Notes: generated by a model from the letters alone, not told the origin. A stretch of 64,000 nt of DNA from Eopsaltria australis (GCA_034509425.1 JAVTVJ010000033.1:4027001-4091000), one strand, 5' to 3'. Shown: positions 26,875 to 39,811, numbered from the stretch's first letter. Made by a program: numbers and translations.

Positions 26875-29144
26875 GTGGAAAAGCCTTAAAACTTTTAAAC
26901 CATGTATTGTCTGTGGGTTGAATGAGCACATATATGTGCATATAAAACAAAACTTTGTTCTGAAATAAACTGTGTGATGACCTCTTTAGCTCACTGATAG
27001 CCCTCAACACCTCCAGTCTGGATTTTCCATGTGTTTAATTGCAATATAACCTCATTTAGACAGCAAGAGTCCTGACAACAGAATACAGAAATTCAGTCAA
27101 TACACAAATATGAAGAGATGTAAAATATCACCACAGAGCAAGAGAGAAGACACAGTTAAACAGAGGGGTGTAGGCAACAGCATCTCTTTTGCTTGCCATA
27201 TGAAGTGGCTGTATATATGCCAGCACCAATCCAGAAAATTCTCAGCACTATTGTCACAGTCTAGTCTGTCCCAGCATCTGAACCCCACCTCTCAGGAGGC
27301 TCAGAGCTCATGCAGCCACGTGGCTCCCAGGGTATGGCCAGCATATGCCCTGCCAGACTGCATCCTGAGCACTGCAAGCGCACATTGAGCTGCACCTGCC
27401 CATGCAGACGCAGTGTTTGCCTTCTCAATATCCATGTCTGTTCCATTCTCACTGTGTCTGTGGTGTGAGAAGCTGCCACTGAAGACTTCGGACAATTTGC
27501 ATTGAGGGCTGTGGAAGCTAAAAATAGATTTTGATATGAGGCACTATGTGAAAAATTTCATTCACTGTGTAATTTTGAAATACTTTTCAAAATGTACAAA
27601 CAAATTATCCAAAACTACTTTAAACAGAAAAATTAGCATTGGACAATTTCCACATACTGGCAAAATATCTCAAGAGGCAGAAATTGCAGTAGTTGAAAAT
27701 ATCTCCATGTATGTACAAATCTCTGAATATGTGTACCAGAGTAAAAAAAGTGTTTCTTCCTACCATCTGACTTGTTTGTTTCCTTGTTTTAGTACATATT
27801 TTTTCACTTCTGTGTTGTTAGGGTTAAGGCATTTGTGTAAAGTTTATACTTACATTAGCAGGTATATGATTAGATTATAAAGGTTTCATAAACACTTTCA
27901 CATTTATGTATTTAGATTGAAGTCTGAGAAATTTTTTCTCCTAAGTATTTCTTGGAGATAAAATTCTTTAAGAGCATTTTCAGTGCCCACAGAATTAATC
28001 AGTAAGCAAACCAGAGCCTTTTGTAAATAAAATAAAATTTTGTACTTTTTCTTTTTTGCTGGACCTGTTTCCAAGGAAATTACACTAGCAGTGGCATATA
28101 ACTAAATTAAAAATTAAAAAGATTCAGTTAGCACAATTTTGAATTTGATTTGTACAATGTTCTTATTGCTTCAAAAAAAAATATTTCACAGACTCACAGA
28201 AACTTAGAAAACATAGAATTCTTTTATAGATTATCCTACCATGAAGGGTGCTTTTTCTGTAATATTTTATAAAAAATAGTCTTATGTTGTGAGGTCTTTT
28301 TTTACCGGTTATAACCATAAATATCAATATAATTAGGAAGTGGGGCCAAAAAAATAGAAAAAAAAAAAAAGAAAATAAGGAGGGTTTGAAATTTTTTTGT
28401 AAAAAACCCTGCTTGCACTACTTATTGTAGACCTCTAAAACCTAAAACTGGTTGAGAGGGATTTGAGTGACAGTCATCTCACACCTGACTGAATTCTTTA
28501 CAAGAAATCCAGATACTTTCTGGTGCATATATACACACCTGCTGAAAAATCTTATCTAATGCTCAACTGCCAAGCAGTTTAGAAGAAAATTCCAGCCATA
28601 ATAAGCTTTCAAAAGTGAGCTACATAGACAAAACACACCTAAATGGAAGTAGGAACTGACAAATTCAGATGTATACCCTCTGCTACTTAGAAAAGCTTGC
28701 ACTTGTCTGCTTGGGACTAAGTATCATATTTTTTGAACCCTTCTCTATGCAACATTTTTTTCTGTTAGATAAAACTACCTACAACACAGATGAAGATGTC
28801 ATTTTGATCATCTTTTTGACTGTAATCAAGATTTTCCCTTGTCTAAGGAAGAAAACTGCCTATTGATAAAGTTTTTCACTGACCAATTAAATTTATTATG
28901 GATATTTAAGTTTGTCCTTCGAAACAAATAGTATTTCTCTTGAAGGTATCCCTGACTGAATCCTGAGTATCCATGTGTATCATTCTCTAATGATTCACAT
29001 ATTCTTGTTATGAAAAAGACCCTAATGTTTCCCATATTTCAACCATCTTGTTAGTATCTCCTGTTGTCAAGGGCTAGTGTCCTTTTCAGATTTGTTTTAT
29101 CTCTTTATTGGGTAAACTTCATGTTTGTAAAATAAACATTTCCA

Positions 29145-29622
29145 ATGTATGTAAAAGAGGAAGGAGAAATATCATCTCTACAGATATGGAGAAACTGGTC
29201 CAGGCATTTGCAGAGGATAGATCCTACTCCCCACCTGTATGAACCAGCATCTCAGCTGTCAGTAAGCACCCTTTTGCTTGAGAAGGAGAATATAGGAAGT
29301 ACACACCATGGGGGTGTCCTGTGCTTTTACCTGCAGGAGCACAGAGAGGACCTTGGGAGGTGGGACGGGAAACCTACCTTGACCTAGAGGCAAAAGGACT
29401 TGAATAGCAAAGGAAAACAATTGCAAATGGATGTTCTTCTCAGAAAGCTGCTGCTTCAGTCTCCAGTGGTCAGTTTCCCAGACAGATTGGAAGGGCTGAT
29501 TTTGCTCCTGATTCTATGGAAAGGAATTCTAATCTGTTTCAACAAGCAAGAAGTGGGGAATCCTTTAGCAAGTACTAAAGGAGCCCTGACTCTAATGAGA
29601 TGGAGGAGAAGGACAACCAGGA
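29145..29622 (+). pseudogene. Possible decayed endogenous retrovirus gag-like fragment
   Basis: The plus strand holds one reading frame across this stretch, broken by a TAG at 29385-29387 and continuing in the same frame to beyond 29620. This and the raised GC content suggest old coding sequence. The translation around 29330-29380 is charged and glycine- and tryptophan-containing, and it resembles the capsid/nucleocapsid region of bird endogenous retrovirus gag as I recall it. No zinc knuckle or protease motif was seen to confirm this. The start of the fragment is unclear. It directly abuts the antisense LTR that follows, so the LTR does not belong to this gag in a normal provirus. The fragment is defective. 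Confidence 0.35.
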
Positions 29623-30238
29623 TGTCATGGATAAAACCCAGCTGGTACCTAACCAGTACTCAGCTGCTCTCTCACTCCTCTTCCCCTCTTCCCCTGGTGG
29701 GATGGAGAAGGAGAATTGGAAAAAAGGTAAGACTCATGGGTTGAGATAAGGATACTTTAATAATTTAAATAAATTAAAATACAACAACAATATTTATCAT
29801 TATTTTATTATCATTACTACTACTACTACTAAGAAAAACAATAACAATAACAGCAATAATAATGAGAGTCAGAGAGGATAAAACCCAAGAAAAGCAAGTG
29901 ATGCACAACACAATTGCTCACCACCAATACCCAGCCAGTCTCCAAGCAGCAATTGATAAGTCCCAGCTGACACCCCGCAATTAATAGACTGAGCATGACA
30001 TTCTGGTATGGAATACCCCTTTGGCCAGTTCAGGTCAGCTTTTCTGGCCATGCTCCCCACCATGGCTTCTTGTGCTCACTGACAGGGCATGGAAACCTGA
30101 AAATTCCATTACTTAGGGTAAGCGTGACTTCACAACAAAAACATTGCTGTGTTATCAACATTATTCTCGTACTGAATCCAAAACAGAACTGTCCTGGTTA
30201 CAAAGAAGAAAATTAACCCTATCCCAGTTTAAACAAAG
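29623..30238 (-). mobile_element. Solo LTR of an avian endogenous retrovirus family
   Basis: About 615 bp with LTR-type ends. The plus strand begins TGTCATGG at 29623; the minus-strand 5' end near 30238 is a degraded TGT-type start. It has the family's internal order: the pyrimidine-rich CTCACTCCTCTTCCCC block (29670-29690), GGTAAGACTCATGGGTTGAG (29725-29744), a low-complexity ATT/ACT/AAT region (about 29760-29865), CAAGTGATGCACAACACAAT (29895-29914), CTTTGGCCAGTTCAGGTCAG (30021-30040) and GTGTTATCAACATTATTCTC (30150-30169). On the minus strand an ATTAAA polyadenylation-type signal and a TATTAAT box-like word lie in the expected order, which fixes the orientation. No matching second LTR or internal region was seen, so it is a recombined solo LTR. 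Confidence 0.85.
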
Positions 30239-32404
30239 CCAGAAGAAAATGATATAAATTCATAATTTCATTTCCTAACATGGAAAGCCAAATAATTGAG
30301 ATTACTTTATCAGTGCTGGAGAACAAATAGGGAAGTCCTTGAATGTTAGCAGTCTACAGACACAGGATTAAAACAAACAGGCAGACAAACAAGCAGTAAG
30401 TCGTAGAGGATTTATGGCTTTGACAGTTTTTTTGTCAACCTTAGTAAATGACTTTATCCTTTGGCTTGTAATCAAGAAACACTGCTGACTGCAACCTGTG
30501 AAATATTGGAACCTGATGATATAATGCCACAATCAATGTAACTAAACAAAAGTAAAGTGCAGAACGATTGTTATGAGGCAACACAAACATCCACCTGTTT
30601 TTTACATATCAGCTGATCAGATCAGAATCAGGTTCAAAGCACAATAGGTTTGTTTGAAACACATTATTCGTTTTTAACTGCTTCAAAATATTTTAAGTGG
30701 CTCAATTTTGGTGATATTTTTCACCTTTCCTCCAGGTTTGAGTGCTTTTAATTTTGGCTAGTGAAAATTCAAATACTTGAATGGATTTGTTTAGCCAGGT
30801 CTAAATAAAACATAATAGCAGTCTGAGCCATAACACAATGAAATTTATGCTAAGATTATCTCTTATTTTAGGATGATCTTCTTCACAGCTTTGGGAATTT
30901 GAACATTTTACTGACCTTCCAGTAATTGTGTAAGTTAGCAAGATTTTTACAGGTATAATATATTTCCAAGCTCAATACAGTTGTCATCTTACTGTCAACA
31001 CAGTTTACACATGATTACCAACATTTTTATTCCCCCCTCCCTCCACTCAAGAATCTAATCTGCTAAATTTAGGCAAACATATCAGATGCTACATTAAAGC
31101 AAACAGATTTTTTAAAATGTTATTTATTTATTTATTTTCTGGAGACATTCAATGGTACCTTCCCTCTTCAGTGTGGTGGATAAACTTTATGAAGATTAAG
31201 TCTCTAACATTCCAACATATGGCAGAAGTTAAATGCTTTAAGTAAGTGTTCTGGATCTCCAATATACTGCAGTTGCTTACTGGCCTGTGAAAACAAAGAA
31301 AGCAATTCAAATTTTACATTGGTAGAGTCTGCATTTCATCTCTGTAAACAGAAGTCACATGAAAATAGAGACAGTAGCATGAACAATAGTAATAGATAAA
31401 CTAAGAAAAAGTACTGTAAATCTTAAAAAATAAGAAGAAATGAAGAAAAGCTATCAAAGCTTACGCCTTACTTTGATACAGAAAAACTGGAACAGTTATA
31501 CAGCAGATAGATTTAGTGAAGACATCAGTCTTCAAAAACTAATTCTAAAAAAAGAAAAACAACCACTATAATTACAAATCACAACTAAATTTCATAGAAA
31601 CTGTACTGTTTTGATGTTTAGTGTTAAATGTTTTAATATATTAATGAGGTGAGTTTTAGAAATATTTTACTCAAATTATTAGTTGTCCTTCACAATATCA
31701 TCAGAATACCACCAATCTCTCAGCTGATTCTTGATTTTCTTTCGTAGTAATAAAATGTTGATATTTTTGAATAGTTAGCAATGTCAGGTACCTTGCTAAT
31801 GTCTGATTGCCTGTAACTATTTATAGTTCAAGCTATAATTCATCTACACTTATTACTGAGTGCAGAAAGAGTTGCAAAAGCTCTAATATTTTTACAGACA
31901 GCAGGATCATTATTTAAATTTTGTCCAGTTATGTACCTTTTTGTTTTGACTGAATTAAAATTTAAGTTTGGTAAATAAATGCAGTTTGAACTTTAACTAT
32001 ATAAAACTTCTCTCTATTTCTATCTATATCTATAAGAACATCAATATCCATGTTGATGTCTTTCTCAATATTCATAACATCTGTATCTATCTATCTAGTC
32101 TGCTGGTCTGCTGAAGTAATCTTTAACTCACCCAAATATAATTGAGAACACTAGTTCCTTTTTTTTTCCCATATCTTTTGGAAAGTGTTTCTCAGCTAAT
32201 TATTTGCAGTCAGTCTTAAGGTATTTCTTGCTTTTGATGAACTTGAATTTAAAAATGTTAGAAGCATCAAAGAGTAGTTGGCAGTTTTGAACCCAGAATT
32301 TAGGAGTGATGTTGTTAAAGCGGGATTTTCAACTTATGTTCCTAATTTCACTAGGTGCCTTTTCTGAAAGAAAGACAGGACAATGTTGTCAAGCATTCAA
32401 GCCA
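30239..32404. other. Unique AT-rich sequence with small microsatellites
   Basis: No gene recognised. It contains a TTTA run at 31121-31138 and interrupted TATC repeats at 32011-32034 and 32082-32097. Nothing else stands out. Confidence 0.6.
32011..32097. repeat. Two short TATC microsatellite blocks
   Basis: TTCTATCTATATCTATA at about 32018-32034 and TGTATCTATCTATCTA at 32082-32096, separated by about 45 bp of unique sequence. Possibly one older array broken by substitutions. Confidence 0.75.
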
Positions 32405-32566
32405 TTGGAGTCTGAATTCCTCATGGTGTTCAAGAAATGAATGGACATCTGGATGTGGCACTTACTGCTGTGGTCTAGTTGACAAGGTGAAGGTTGGTCA
32501 GAGGTTGAACTTAATTATCTTGGAGGTCTTTTCTCAACCTGAAAGGTTCTGCGAATTCTGTCAATA
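32405..32566 (+). mobile_element. CR1 LINE 3' end (older subfamily)
   Basis: A short 3' piece of CR1 in sense orientation: GTGTTCAAGAAATGAATGGA (32427-32446), CTGGATGTGGCACTTACTGC, GTTGGTCAGAGGTTGAACTT, then ATCTTGGAGGTCTTTTCTCA, and a tail of the ATTCTGT type (GCGAATTCTGTCAATAG). The tail and the 'gatcttggaggtctttt' wording differ from the copy at 21.0 kb, so it belongs to another, probably older subfamily. It ends only about 40 bp from the donor of the candidate exon at 32606-32765. Confidence 0.88.
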
Positions 32567-32605
32567 GATATAAACACTGGGATCTGTAAGAACTACTGTA
32601 CTCAC

Positions 32606-32765
32606 CAGAGATCCATCTCCTGCATGGCTTTTAGCATCTCTCTCAGGGCTACACATCCGGTCTTCCAGATGTAAGACTTCAAATTTGTAGTAAGTTGAAT
32701 GCTTCATAGTTATAGCACTCTTAGATTTGAAATGAAGTCTTAGAAACCAACATTGCCCTGTGAAC
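32606..32765 (-). CDS. Candidate 160-nt internal coding exon of an unknown gene
   Basis: Read on the minus strand, the segment has a strong acceptor (a pyrimidine tract ending GCTGTCTTGTCTCCAACAG, followed by the exon from 32765) and a good donor (CTG|GTGAGTAC at 32606/32605). One base completes a codon and 53 codons follow with no stop, so the exon would enter in phase 2 and leave in phase 0. The other two frames have stops early on. The frame includes YYKFEVLHLEDRMCSPER and three tryptophan or cysteine residues. No signal peptide, membrane segment or named domain was recognised. There is no start codon context, which fits an internal exon. Partner exons were not found. Against it: a CR1 tail lies about 40 bp past the donor, unusual for a conserved exon, and long introns contain pseudoexons by chance. 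Host gene unknown; a lineage-specific or noncoding exon is possible. Confidence 0.3.
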
Positions 32766-35700
32766 CTGTTGGAGACAAGACAGCCTACAGAAAAGCAGGA
32801 TTCATGATTTGTAGATATTGGAAAGAAAAAAGGTCTTAATGGTGTAAATGTGGGTAGCCTTGGTCCTGATTCTTGCTTCTTTGCCTTCTATCTAATTTTA
32901 TTCACTGGTTACCTAAACAGCCTATGAACACAGGAAGCTATTCCCAGATGAATGCCCTAGGGTGGGATTATATGTGTAAATAACACACAGCATTTTACTT
33001 TTTTAGCTCAACTCTCATCTAGGTGCTTCCACAACAATAAAGGTGACAATGTCCATCATGATGAATGCAAATCTTGCTAACCATTTTATCCTCATTCAAA
33101 TTTTTAGGATAAAGGGATTTTATCAGTTTAAAAATCATGTATATGGATTCTATTAGTGACAGAATTTTACAAGTTTACTCAATTTACTTTAAAAACATTT
33201 TTCAAAGGAAGAGTCCAGTTACCATACATAAATATATTGCAAGCCACTAACAACCAACCTCCCAAGATAAAATGAATACACGTTGGCATTTTCTGATACA
33301 GATAATACAGTGTTCAGAAAAGTCTTCTACTTTTCTCTTTGAGGAGTCCTAAAATGTGATTTCACTCTTAGAAAGATTATGTGATTTTAATGTTAAAAAG
33401 CAGATTTATGTTCCAGCTTTCTTCTAAAATGATTTCTAAGTCAGCAAATACTGAGTCCTTTGCTGTTCAAAATCAACCACCCCTGAAAGAATTTGAGTGA
33501 TGCATTATTGCAAACACATATAAAATTAGAATATATATATAAAAACTGCAATAGCTTTTGTATACCCACTTACCCTATAAAATGCATATAACGTCTCCTG
33601 AATTTTGTTGAGAGATAAATGACATCTTTCCTCATGACTTATCAGAAAAGCCAAGCTTAGTTTACTTTTGACAACACTGTTATTTTATAAGTATCGTATA
33701 ACATATACTCTTGCCCATAATATTTGCTGTAACTAATAGGGCTAATGTGTGTGAATCAAAAAGATAATGTACCATTCAGTAAGAAAGAAGACCATTGGTT
33801 TTAATTAATGTTTTCCAGGTCAGAGACATGATTCTGACCATGAGGAAGAGAAATAATTTCAATTTAAAACAATAGAAAGAGAAAATGAGAGAGGAGAAAA
33901 ATAGCCAAACACTTAAGTAGCCCAGTGATCAATTGTGGGAACCTGAGGCAGTATGCTAATTACTCCCTTAGCTAGCTACTATTTCTAAACTTGGGAGTAA
34001 AGTAATAAAATAATTATTTCCAGTGACAGAGAGGGATATTAAGTTGCATTTTTAGCCTCCTATTTGCGGTTCTATCCCTATTCTGTTCACATAGACTTAT
34101 TTTTTTCATGAGTAATGGAATAAATCTGGTAAGTCTTGTATTTATCACATTTATTCATATCACACGATATTCCTATTTACAAAATTCCTATTAATTCTGT
34201 AGTTTCAAAGAACTGATTATTTCCTAACTGATAAATTAACAAAATGCAGCACTGAAAGCTATTAGCAACAAGAAATCCGATATCAGCCAGATTTCTGGTG
34301 GCTTATCTGGAGCAGCAAAGAATATTTAGACTCAGTAATTCCATATATGTTAACAGTGCTCAGGTTAAGTCGTTTTCTTGGGCTTTAGACATCAGTGTAA
34401 TCATATTCTAGAGTCTTTCATGCTCTTTTTTCCATAATATGTGAACATCTTCTATACTTGCAAAAATATTTCTGGAACATTTGATTTTGTTATAGATGAC
34501 AAAGGAAGAGAACATTATTTCGGTTACAGTGACATTAAATGACAAGTTGTTTTCTGGAAGCAGCTATTTTCTGCCTGGTTTTGGTGCAGAGAGACAGGTA
34601 CCTCAAAATGAAAGTCAACCCATCTGTCTTAGAGTTTTATTTTAGGATGGACGGAGTCACAACTTGTAAATGCCTAAATCTCCTTCTATATAGATATAGA
34701 TCATTAAAATAATCTGATGGTTTTCAAAAAAAAAAATGTTTCAGACAACCAAATTAAGATGAGACCAAATAATTTTGCTTAATAAGTATAATAAATTAAA
34801 ATCTCATTAGAATGAAGAATAAAAAAAACCACAAACAACCATCATAGTTAACCACCACCAACAAAACACAGAGCTATAGACTTCAGAAGATCCTGGACAC
34901 AAATTATAAGCTCTGCTATCTACTTCCAGTCCACTGAACTCCACAGCGTATTCCCAATGAGACAACTGTCCTTCCTCTAACATTTATATATTTTACTTGG
35001 ATATTGTGAATGGTAAATGAGATTGTGAATATAGCCTAGGGTGTGAAAAAGCCCCATATTTAACATCAAAAGTCATTTAGAATGTTGAACTGATTTTCTA
35101 TGAAGACTTGAGTGCTTGGAATTTATTATTAAATTCTGTCTCAATCTAGTTAGACATATAATTATTTATTCAATGAAGTTTGGTAATCAAAAGTTAAGTC
35201 AACATAATTATGCAGAGAATGAAATAGGATATAATTATTTTAAAACTTGGGAATTATTCAATACTCCTAAATTCAGACAAGCAGCAAAACCCCACAAATA
35301 TACAAAAAATGGCTGCATTGAAATTTAATCTGGTACTATCCAAAGATGTAAGACTGAAGTCACAGTTTGTTTAACTGCATCTACTACTGGCAAAAAAATG
35401 AAAGTGCACAATAAGTAAAGCATTTGTTGAATTACAATCAGTGAAACATGTTCTTGCATATTACTTTTGAAATTAAAATGTTTTTAATCTTCTGAATTGT
35501 CTTTTTATTGACTTGTTTGTTGGTGTGGTTTTGTTTGCTTGTTTATTTTTTGGGGGGGAACCCTAAATACAAATCACCCTAAACCCAGTATTTCCAATGA
35601 TGTTTCCTATAAGTATACTTTCTTATTTTTTGGTCCTTTTAAAATATTATGTTTTGCATAAGCAAACAAAAAAATTCAGAACTGATTATAAAATATTTTC

Positions 35701-36135
35701 CCCTTTTCTATTCAAAACCTCATTCAGACAATTCTGAATCTCATTCAAGTTTAACCCAAATGTTTTAGCCGACTACCTATTGATTTTTTATTGTGTATTG
35801 ACCTTCTAGATGCTACATTCCTAAAAATAAAAATAAGTAAACATGTTTCTTGTTTTCTTTTTCTTGTTCTTAATTTGTACTGAATTTATATAATTACTTA
35901 TATCAGCATCTTGAATAACGTTAAAAAAATGCAGACAGGGAAAGCTCCTCATGGTGAGTTATGTAATGCCTCGCCTTCATGAATATATACTGAGGTACAA
36001 TGAGAGAAGAAGAAACTACATCTTTGCCATTTAAAGATACATAAAATTTAAAATGAACAGATTTTCAAGTAATAAGGCTACTCAGAAATAAAGTCATGAC
36101 CCATCTTCTCATCCTCCTTCCCTCAGATAAGCAAA

Positions 36136-36148
36136 CACGTGTGAGTCA
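36136..36148. promoter_or_regulatory. Abutting E-box (CACGTG) and AP-1 (TGAGTCA) sites
   Basis: A palindromic E-box is followed with no gap by a consensus AP-1 site. Both are perfect matches to the textbook motifs. There is no promoter or exon nearby, so function is only a possibility. Confidence 0.3.
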
Positions 36149-37201
36149 GATCCATATTGTTTAGCTTGTTTCAACTGGTTGACATCATCACAATGTCATC
36201 AAGAAAAAAACAGAAGTTTCTTCTTTCCTTAAACTTGTATAATGAGAATTAAATACCAAGCTTTTAAACTGTTATAGCCTGTTACAGATGTCAGTTTTAT
36301 GATCTGAAATATGTCTTTATATTCACTGTGAAAGTTTTGCCGGTGTCCTCAACTGCCAGTTTTAGCCTAGAGAAGCTGCCAAAATGCCTTTTTTTCATAG
36401 AATTTTTTTTTTGCATTGGTTTTTGCTGTGTATCAATAGAATTTCCACTGTAACATATTATAAGAACTGCCCTAGCAGAATTTCTGCTGATCTTAGACCA
36501 CTTCTTTTTCTTTCCTCTGGATCATTGCAATTGAAAGGAGACAGCACTGACATTTTTAATAACTTTTTTTTTTTTCCTGAGAAGTGAGTGCATCTGGGAG
36601 TTGACTTTTTACTTTCTTTGGAAATCTGCAATCTATAATTTTATGAGCAGGGGATAGAACTAGGAATAAAAATAACTCCCCTTTTCAACTCCCATCAAGA
36701 ACAGAAAATGGGAAATTTAATCATCTTGAACAGAGTGCTAAAACAAGATGTGGTTTGATTGAGACTCCCTAGAATCTCCTTTTTATGATATATATTAGAA
36801 TTAAATTCACCTTAATTTTACAAGAGGGACATTATTTCACAAAGAGGCATGAAGCATGCTGAAATTATCTCTCTTTTGGGTCTCATCATTTTGATCACTT
36901 TTACGATGTAAACAGGAGGCTCATCTAAAATTTTTCTCTGCTGCCTAAATTCTAAAAAAAATAAAGAAAACCAAATCCCAGAACCTCACAAATTTTTCAC
37001 AATGTTTTTCATAGATACTAGTGGTTTAAAACCAAAACATACAAATTCAAAACATTTTCTTCAAAATTAGCCAAACCCCAAATATTTGCAAATTGTTTCA
37101 TAAATAGGTCACTTTCAACAACAAGAACTACTACTACTTCATGAAATACGTATTTATATTGAAAATATAGCATGATTCCAAAATTGAATTGATATCTCAT
37201 A

Positions 37202-37219
37202 TGTAATAGATATATTACA
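37202..37219. repeat. Perfect 7-bp inverted repeat, 4-nt loop
   Basis: TGTAATA, loop GATA, TATTACA. A small AT-rich palindrome; it could form a weak hairpin. Confidence 0.8.
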
Positions 37220-37453
37220 GATTATATTATCAAATTAATGATACTCACTATGGATAATCATATGTATGGCAGAGTATATGTTCTGATTTTTCTTTCTTTC
37301 TTTTTTGTTCTTATTACACTTTTCTCCATTTATATTAACATTATTATAGCTGTATACTTCTTTGAAATACGTGATCACATAAACTATACTGAACTATAAT
37401 AGATTTTTAACTTAGAGAAATAAAAATAAAGGGAGCATGTGCTATGGGAATGA

Positions 37454-37487
37454 TGAAAATGTGAAAATGTTTATTTTCACGTTTTTT
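37454..37487. repeat. Imperfect hairpin around an 8-bp perfect stem
   Basis: GTGAAAAT (37461-37468), loop GTTT, ATTTTCAC (37473-37480). Pairing continues outward with A-T and wobble pairs for about five more positions. It is too AT-rich and short to call a microRNA precursor. Confidence 0.7.
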
Positions 37488-39811
37488 GCATTTTTTGTAA
37501 ATCATCCCTGTTGCACAAACTCCCATAAAACACATTTATGTTATTAAAATAAGTAATGTCAACATTATTAAACTGGAAAAGACACAAGAATTCCAAACTG
37601 CCTTCTTCTTTCAGTCAATGAAATCCTGCACTGTTTCATTTTCAGTTTTTGCCATTTCCATCTACAGATACTCAAACCATTTTCTTAAGAATAGGCAAAA
37701 AAGCTTTCTAAGGTCAAAATATACCAAAGAACACCCTCATTATGGACAATTCAGAGCTCAAATACACACTTGTGCAACAGCAAGTGATGATTTCAGAGTT
37801 TTGTAACACGGAAATGCTCATGATCATTTAATATTCAAGGCTAAATGTCTATGAATCAAGCACTGCTAATGCCTGGGATTAATTTTATGTGGTTTTCCAG
37901 CTATCACTGCAAACTGATGATGAATACCAAATCCTTAGTACAGTTATTTTGGAGTTCTTGCCATCATAAGAGTGGAGGAGGGGGTTGTTTGTTTTGTTTT
38001 GCTTTGTTTTGCAGAGTTTTTTACGCATTGGTGTTTTGCTATTCAAAGCTAATCTTTCTTCCTCTGACTACATTTATGCCAAATTCTATACAGAAAAATT
38101 GCAGCTCTGTCTTTTGCTTGAAAACATATTCTAGATTTACAGAAGAACCCTTTATTCTGCAGAAATTTGACAATTTTTTTTTCTCAAAAGATCAGAAAAA
38201 ATTTAAAGCCATTCTGGGGGAATCTTGACTTTTTTTACAACTAAGCATTCTGCCAACTTCCAATCCAACTTCATCTCTCCACAGTCTTAGAAAAAGTGCT
38301 GTTTTTCCTCAAGACAGTCATCAATGAATGTAACTCCTTTAAAAAAAATCACTTTTGCAGAATTCAAGTGTTCACAGTCAGTGTAGAACTGGCTACTTCC
38401 TTTAACTGTTCTAGGCTAATAAAATAAATGGCATTTTCCCTCTGAAGACCATCTACTACTGGTGCTATCACAGAAGGTGGCCAGTAAAGAATAAGGTCAG
38501 TATGGGATTCAGCCAAGTAAACATATATATAAATATTTAAATTAGTTATTTCAGGGTCCATTTATAGCCAGTATATAGTAATGAGGATATAAGGGCATGG
38601 ATTCTCTGACCTACTTTAGATGTCTTTGGGATCATGTCCAAGAAATTTTTCTTTTTCTCTGGCATTTATAGAGGGAACTGGGAGTGACCAGTTCACATGA
38701 AGATGTTCATGTGGTAGACATGTATTCCTACATGAGCAGAATCCCATTAACAACTCCTGTGGTAAAAACAGTTCTGTTGCTAAATATTCTGTGGCTACTG
38801 AGCATTTGCTGATGCACAGGCTTCATAATTGAGTATACAGCTGAAGTGATATATTTTAGGGAATAAATGAAGATTTAAAGATAACTGGAGTGAATTAGTA
38901 CTTAAAACTGAAGATTTCTTCTAAATGAAAAGTTATTTTGTAGTTGAGACCAAATGGCCGTCTTTATATCACACAACAGTATTTTCCATAAATGTGACTT
39001 TTTTTTTCGCATGGGAAGGCCATAGAAGAAGCCTGTGTTAATATTAAGAGCAAAACTCATTTGAGTCTTTTCAATAATATATTGTACTTGTGCTCAAAAC
39101 AATAGGGATATGTGTTCTCCAGATCCCATTTTTTCTTCTTTTTTTCTTCATGCTTTCACTTACTTCTCATGACTGCTTTCCACCAGCTCAGATACTTCTG
39201 AGAAAGGAGAGAATAAGAAAAATTTATTATGTCACAACAGAATTCAAAGAACAGCATCACTCTTGGTGCAAGAGAGGAATAGAATAAATATAGAATTTCA
39301 GAGAAAGCCTAGTTAAGAAAAAAAAAATAATAATGAGTTTAATTAAATAGCTAAAGTTTAATAGAGATTGCAGGAAAAATAGCTTTATATAGAATCACTT
39401 GCTTTTTTAATGTCATCCTTCTTTTGGGTTTGACCTCATTGAAATCAATGTATTCTTCTGAATTTCTTCTTGAATCAAAAGAGTAGAAAATATGTTACTT
39501 TCTCTCCCTTCTCTTTTTGCACCTCACTGATCTTGTTTTGATGGCTCATTCCAATCCTTCTGAAGCATCTTTTTAAAATATCTGTGGGGTTTTTTTCTTA
39601 TTGGATAGTTAGGGTGTAAAAAAAGAGAAGAAATTTCAAGTTTGTTCTCTCATACAAATTAATTGGTTCTGGGTTATACAATAGGAGAATATTAATAATT
39701 TATTTTAAATACAAAACATGTAATACAACTCTTGCTTAGATGCACATTTTATCAAAACACTTTTTTGAGCAGAAAATTAATGAAAAAATAGGATCTTAAT
39801 ATATTTGTAAC

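Larger units (their letters stand above)
21197..29144. other. Unique AT-rich sequence, no gene seen
   Basis: No gene recognised on either strand. Tracts: a G run at 21422-21439 (8 G, A, 9 G), an ATT run at 25515-25534 and T-rich sequence at 26841-26874. A GC-richer patch at about 27240-27500 carries several overlapping open frames on both strands and may be an old transposon piece, but nothing in it was identified. A 112-codon minus-strand frame at 22843-23181 has no domain or composition that supports it. Confidence 0.55.

Noticed and set aside
28175..28260. ACAGACTCACAGAAACTTAGAA as a degraded CR1 tail
   Set aside because: The match is limited to a few short words and the following sequence does not fit the CR1 3' UTR.
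33574..33597. 24-nt minus-strand segment with AATTCAG acceptor and GTAAGTGGG donor
   Set aside because: Open in frame but tiny, with a poor polypyrimidine tract; an example of the pseudoexon background.
37454..37487. Hairpin as a microRNA precursor
   Set aside because: Stem too short and AT-rich, loop only 4 nt, no extended flanking pairing.
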